This document shows, piece by piece, positions 11,672 through 12,018 of a stretch of DNA of 12,018 nt. A model generated the notes under the pieces. It saw only the letters and a program-made list of their open reading frames with translations, did not search any database and was not told where the DNA came from. The stretch spans positions 1 to 12,018 of the forward strand of contig MNVK01000106.1 of the NCBI GenBank assembly GCA_001871685.1, written 5' to 3'. The stretch's first letter is position 1. Every line of letters starts with the position of its first letter. Both the position numbers and the translations under genes were made by a program. The stretch comes from Nitrospirae bacterium CG1_02_44_142 (lineage in GTDB: Bacteria; Nitrospirota; Thermodesulfovibrionia; Thermodesulfovibrionales; UBA1546).

Positions 11672-11697
11672 TTTCCATAAAAAAATATTTATGGAAA
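11672..11697. promoter_or_regulatory. Inverted repeat II just upstream of arsR, candidate operator
   Basis: A perfect 10-bp inverted repeat, TTTCCATAAA (11672-11681) and TTTATGGAAA (11688-11697), with a 6-nt spacer, ending 21 bp before the arsR ATG. The position and dyad symmetry fit autoregulation by a dimeric ArsR-type repressor. The other reading is an mRNA hairpin in the leader. Confidence 0.6.
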
Positions 11698-11718
11698 TCA
11701 TAAAAGGGGTCAAGTCAA

Positions 11719-12018
11719 ATGCAGAAACTTCTGGATACCTTTAAGGCGCTTTCCGATGAGACCAGACTGCGGATATTAAAGCTGCTTGAACATGGAGAGT
11801 TGTGCGTTTGCGATGTTGTCGCAGCTCTGGACATGATTCAGCCAAAGGTCTCTTTTCACCTTGCGGTGTTAAAAGAAGCAGGCTTTATAAAAGACAGAAA
11901 ACACGGCAGATGGATACATTACAGGATTGATGACTCTGACATGTATAAAAGATTTTTACTCCTTTCTGTGCTCGAAAAAATTTTTGAAGGACCGGTAATG
12001 GAAGACAAAAAGAGGCTG
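11719..12018 (+). CDS. arsR: ArsR-family winged-helix repressor, 3' end missing
   Basis: The first 100 codons of a metal(loid)-responsive repressor. Seen: LSDETRLRILKLLEHGELCVCDVVAALDMIQ... with the recognition helix around QPKVSFHLAVLKEAGF and the wing KHGRWIHYRI. ELCVCD (Cys29, Cys31) matches the arsenite-binding motif ELCVCDLC of plasmid ArsR. The third Cys of that motif is Val34 here, leaving the two Cys known to be most important. ATG 11719 has AGGGG about 9-10 nt upstream. It probably represses its own promoter and downstream arsenic-resistance genes lying beyond the window. The subtype call rests on the Cys motif. Confidence 0.88.
   Translation, partial: MQKLLDTFKALSDETRLRILKLLEHGELCVCDVVAALDMIQPKVSFHLAVLKEAGFIKDRKHGRWIHYRIDDSDMYKRFLLLSVLEKIFEGPVMEDKKRL

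Overview
The window (about 45% G+C by eye) looks like a piece of the chromosome of an anaerobic or microaerophilic Gram-negative bacterium. The repeat style, the group 3b-type hydrogenase and the BioB-BioW pair suggest the Nitrospirota (Thermodesulfovibrionia-like) or a neighbouring deltaproteobacterial lineage. This is an inference from gene content; there is no rRNA or other phylogenetic marker here.

Layout. Bases 1-5608, all on the minus strand, form one compact block read from right to left: yqeY, a tandem-GAF protein, then four subunits of a cytosolic NiFe hydrogenase in the order beta, gamma, delta, alpha (hydB, hydG, hydD, hydA). This is the order of the Pyrococcus-type sulfhydrogenase / bifunctional NAD(P)-linked hydrogenase. 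HydA is cut by the window edge inside its C-terminal Ni-binding motif. Bases 5840-6944, also minus, hold a secreted TlpA/ResA-like thioredoxin followed by two small overlapping genes (a BECR-nuclease-like candidate and a DUF2283-like protein) that look like a toxin-antitoxin pair. Bases 7222-10098, plus strand, carry bioB and bioW (biotin synthesis) and a YegS/DgkB-like lipid kinase. A HAMP membrane protein (minus) and a secreted staphylococcal-nuclease-like protein (plus) diverge around base 10800. The right edge holds the first 100 codons of an ArsR-family repressor, preceded by a very AT-rich control region with two matched inverted repeats.

The most unusual feature is the density of small repeats, several of them inside genes. 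(i) Five copies of a C/G-rich palindrome of about 45 bp lie in frame inside hydG, hydB, the tlpA-like gene and, twice, the lipid kinase; most add a Pro/Gly-rich peptide of the form PP-x-PP-[FL]-x-KGG-x-GG. (ii) Five short arrays of degenerate 7-bp repeats, each with its own heptamer, sit in or beside genes and often directly abut a palindrome. (iii) A third family built on GTCATTGCGAG / CTCGCAATGAC hairpins lies between genes. One member is enclosed by perfect 19-bp terminal inverted repeats and a 6-bp direct repeat (CTTTTA), the structure expected of a 185-bp MITE-like element. It sits in the divergent HAMP/nuclease promoter region.

How the genes work together: the hydrogenase would couple H2 to NAD(P)H through HydG and the Fe-S subunit HydB, perhaps under the influence of the co-transcribed GAF protein. 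bioW supplies pimeloyl-CoA and bioB closes the biotin ring; a candidate BirA operator overlaps the bio promoter.
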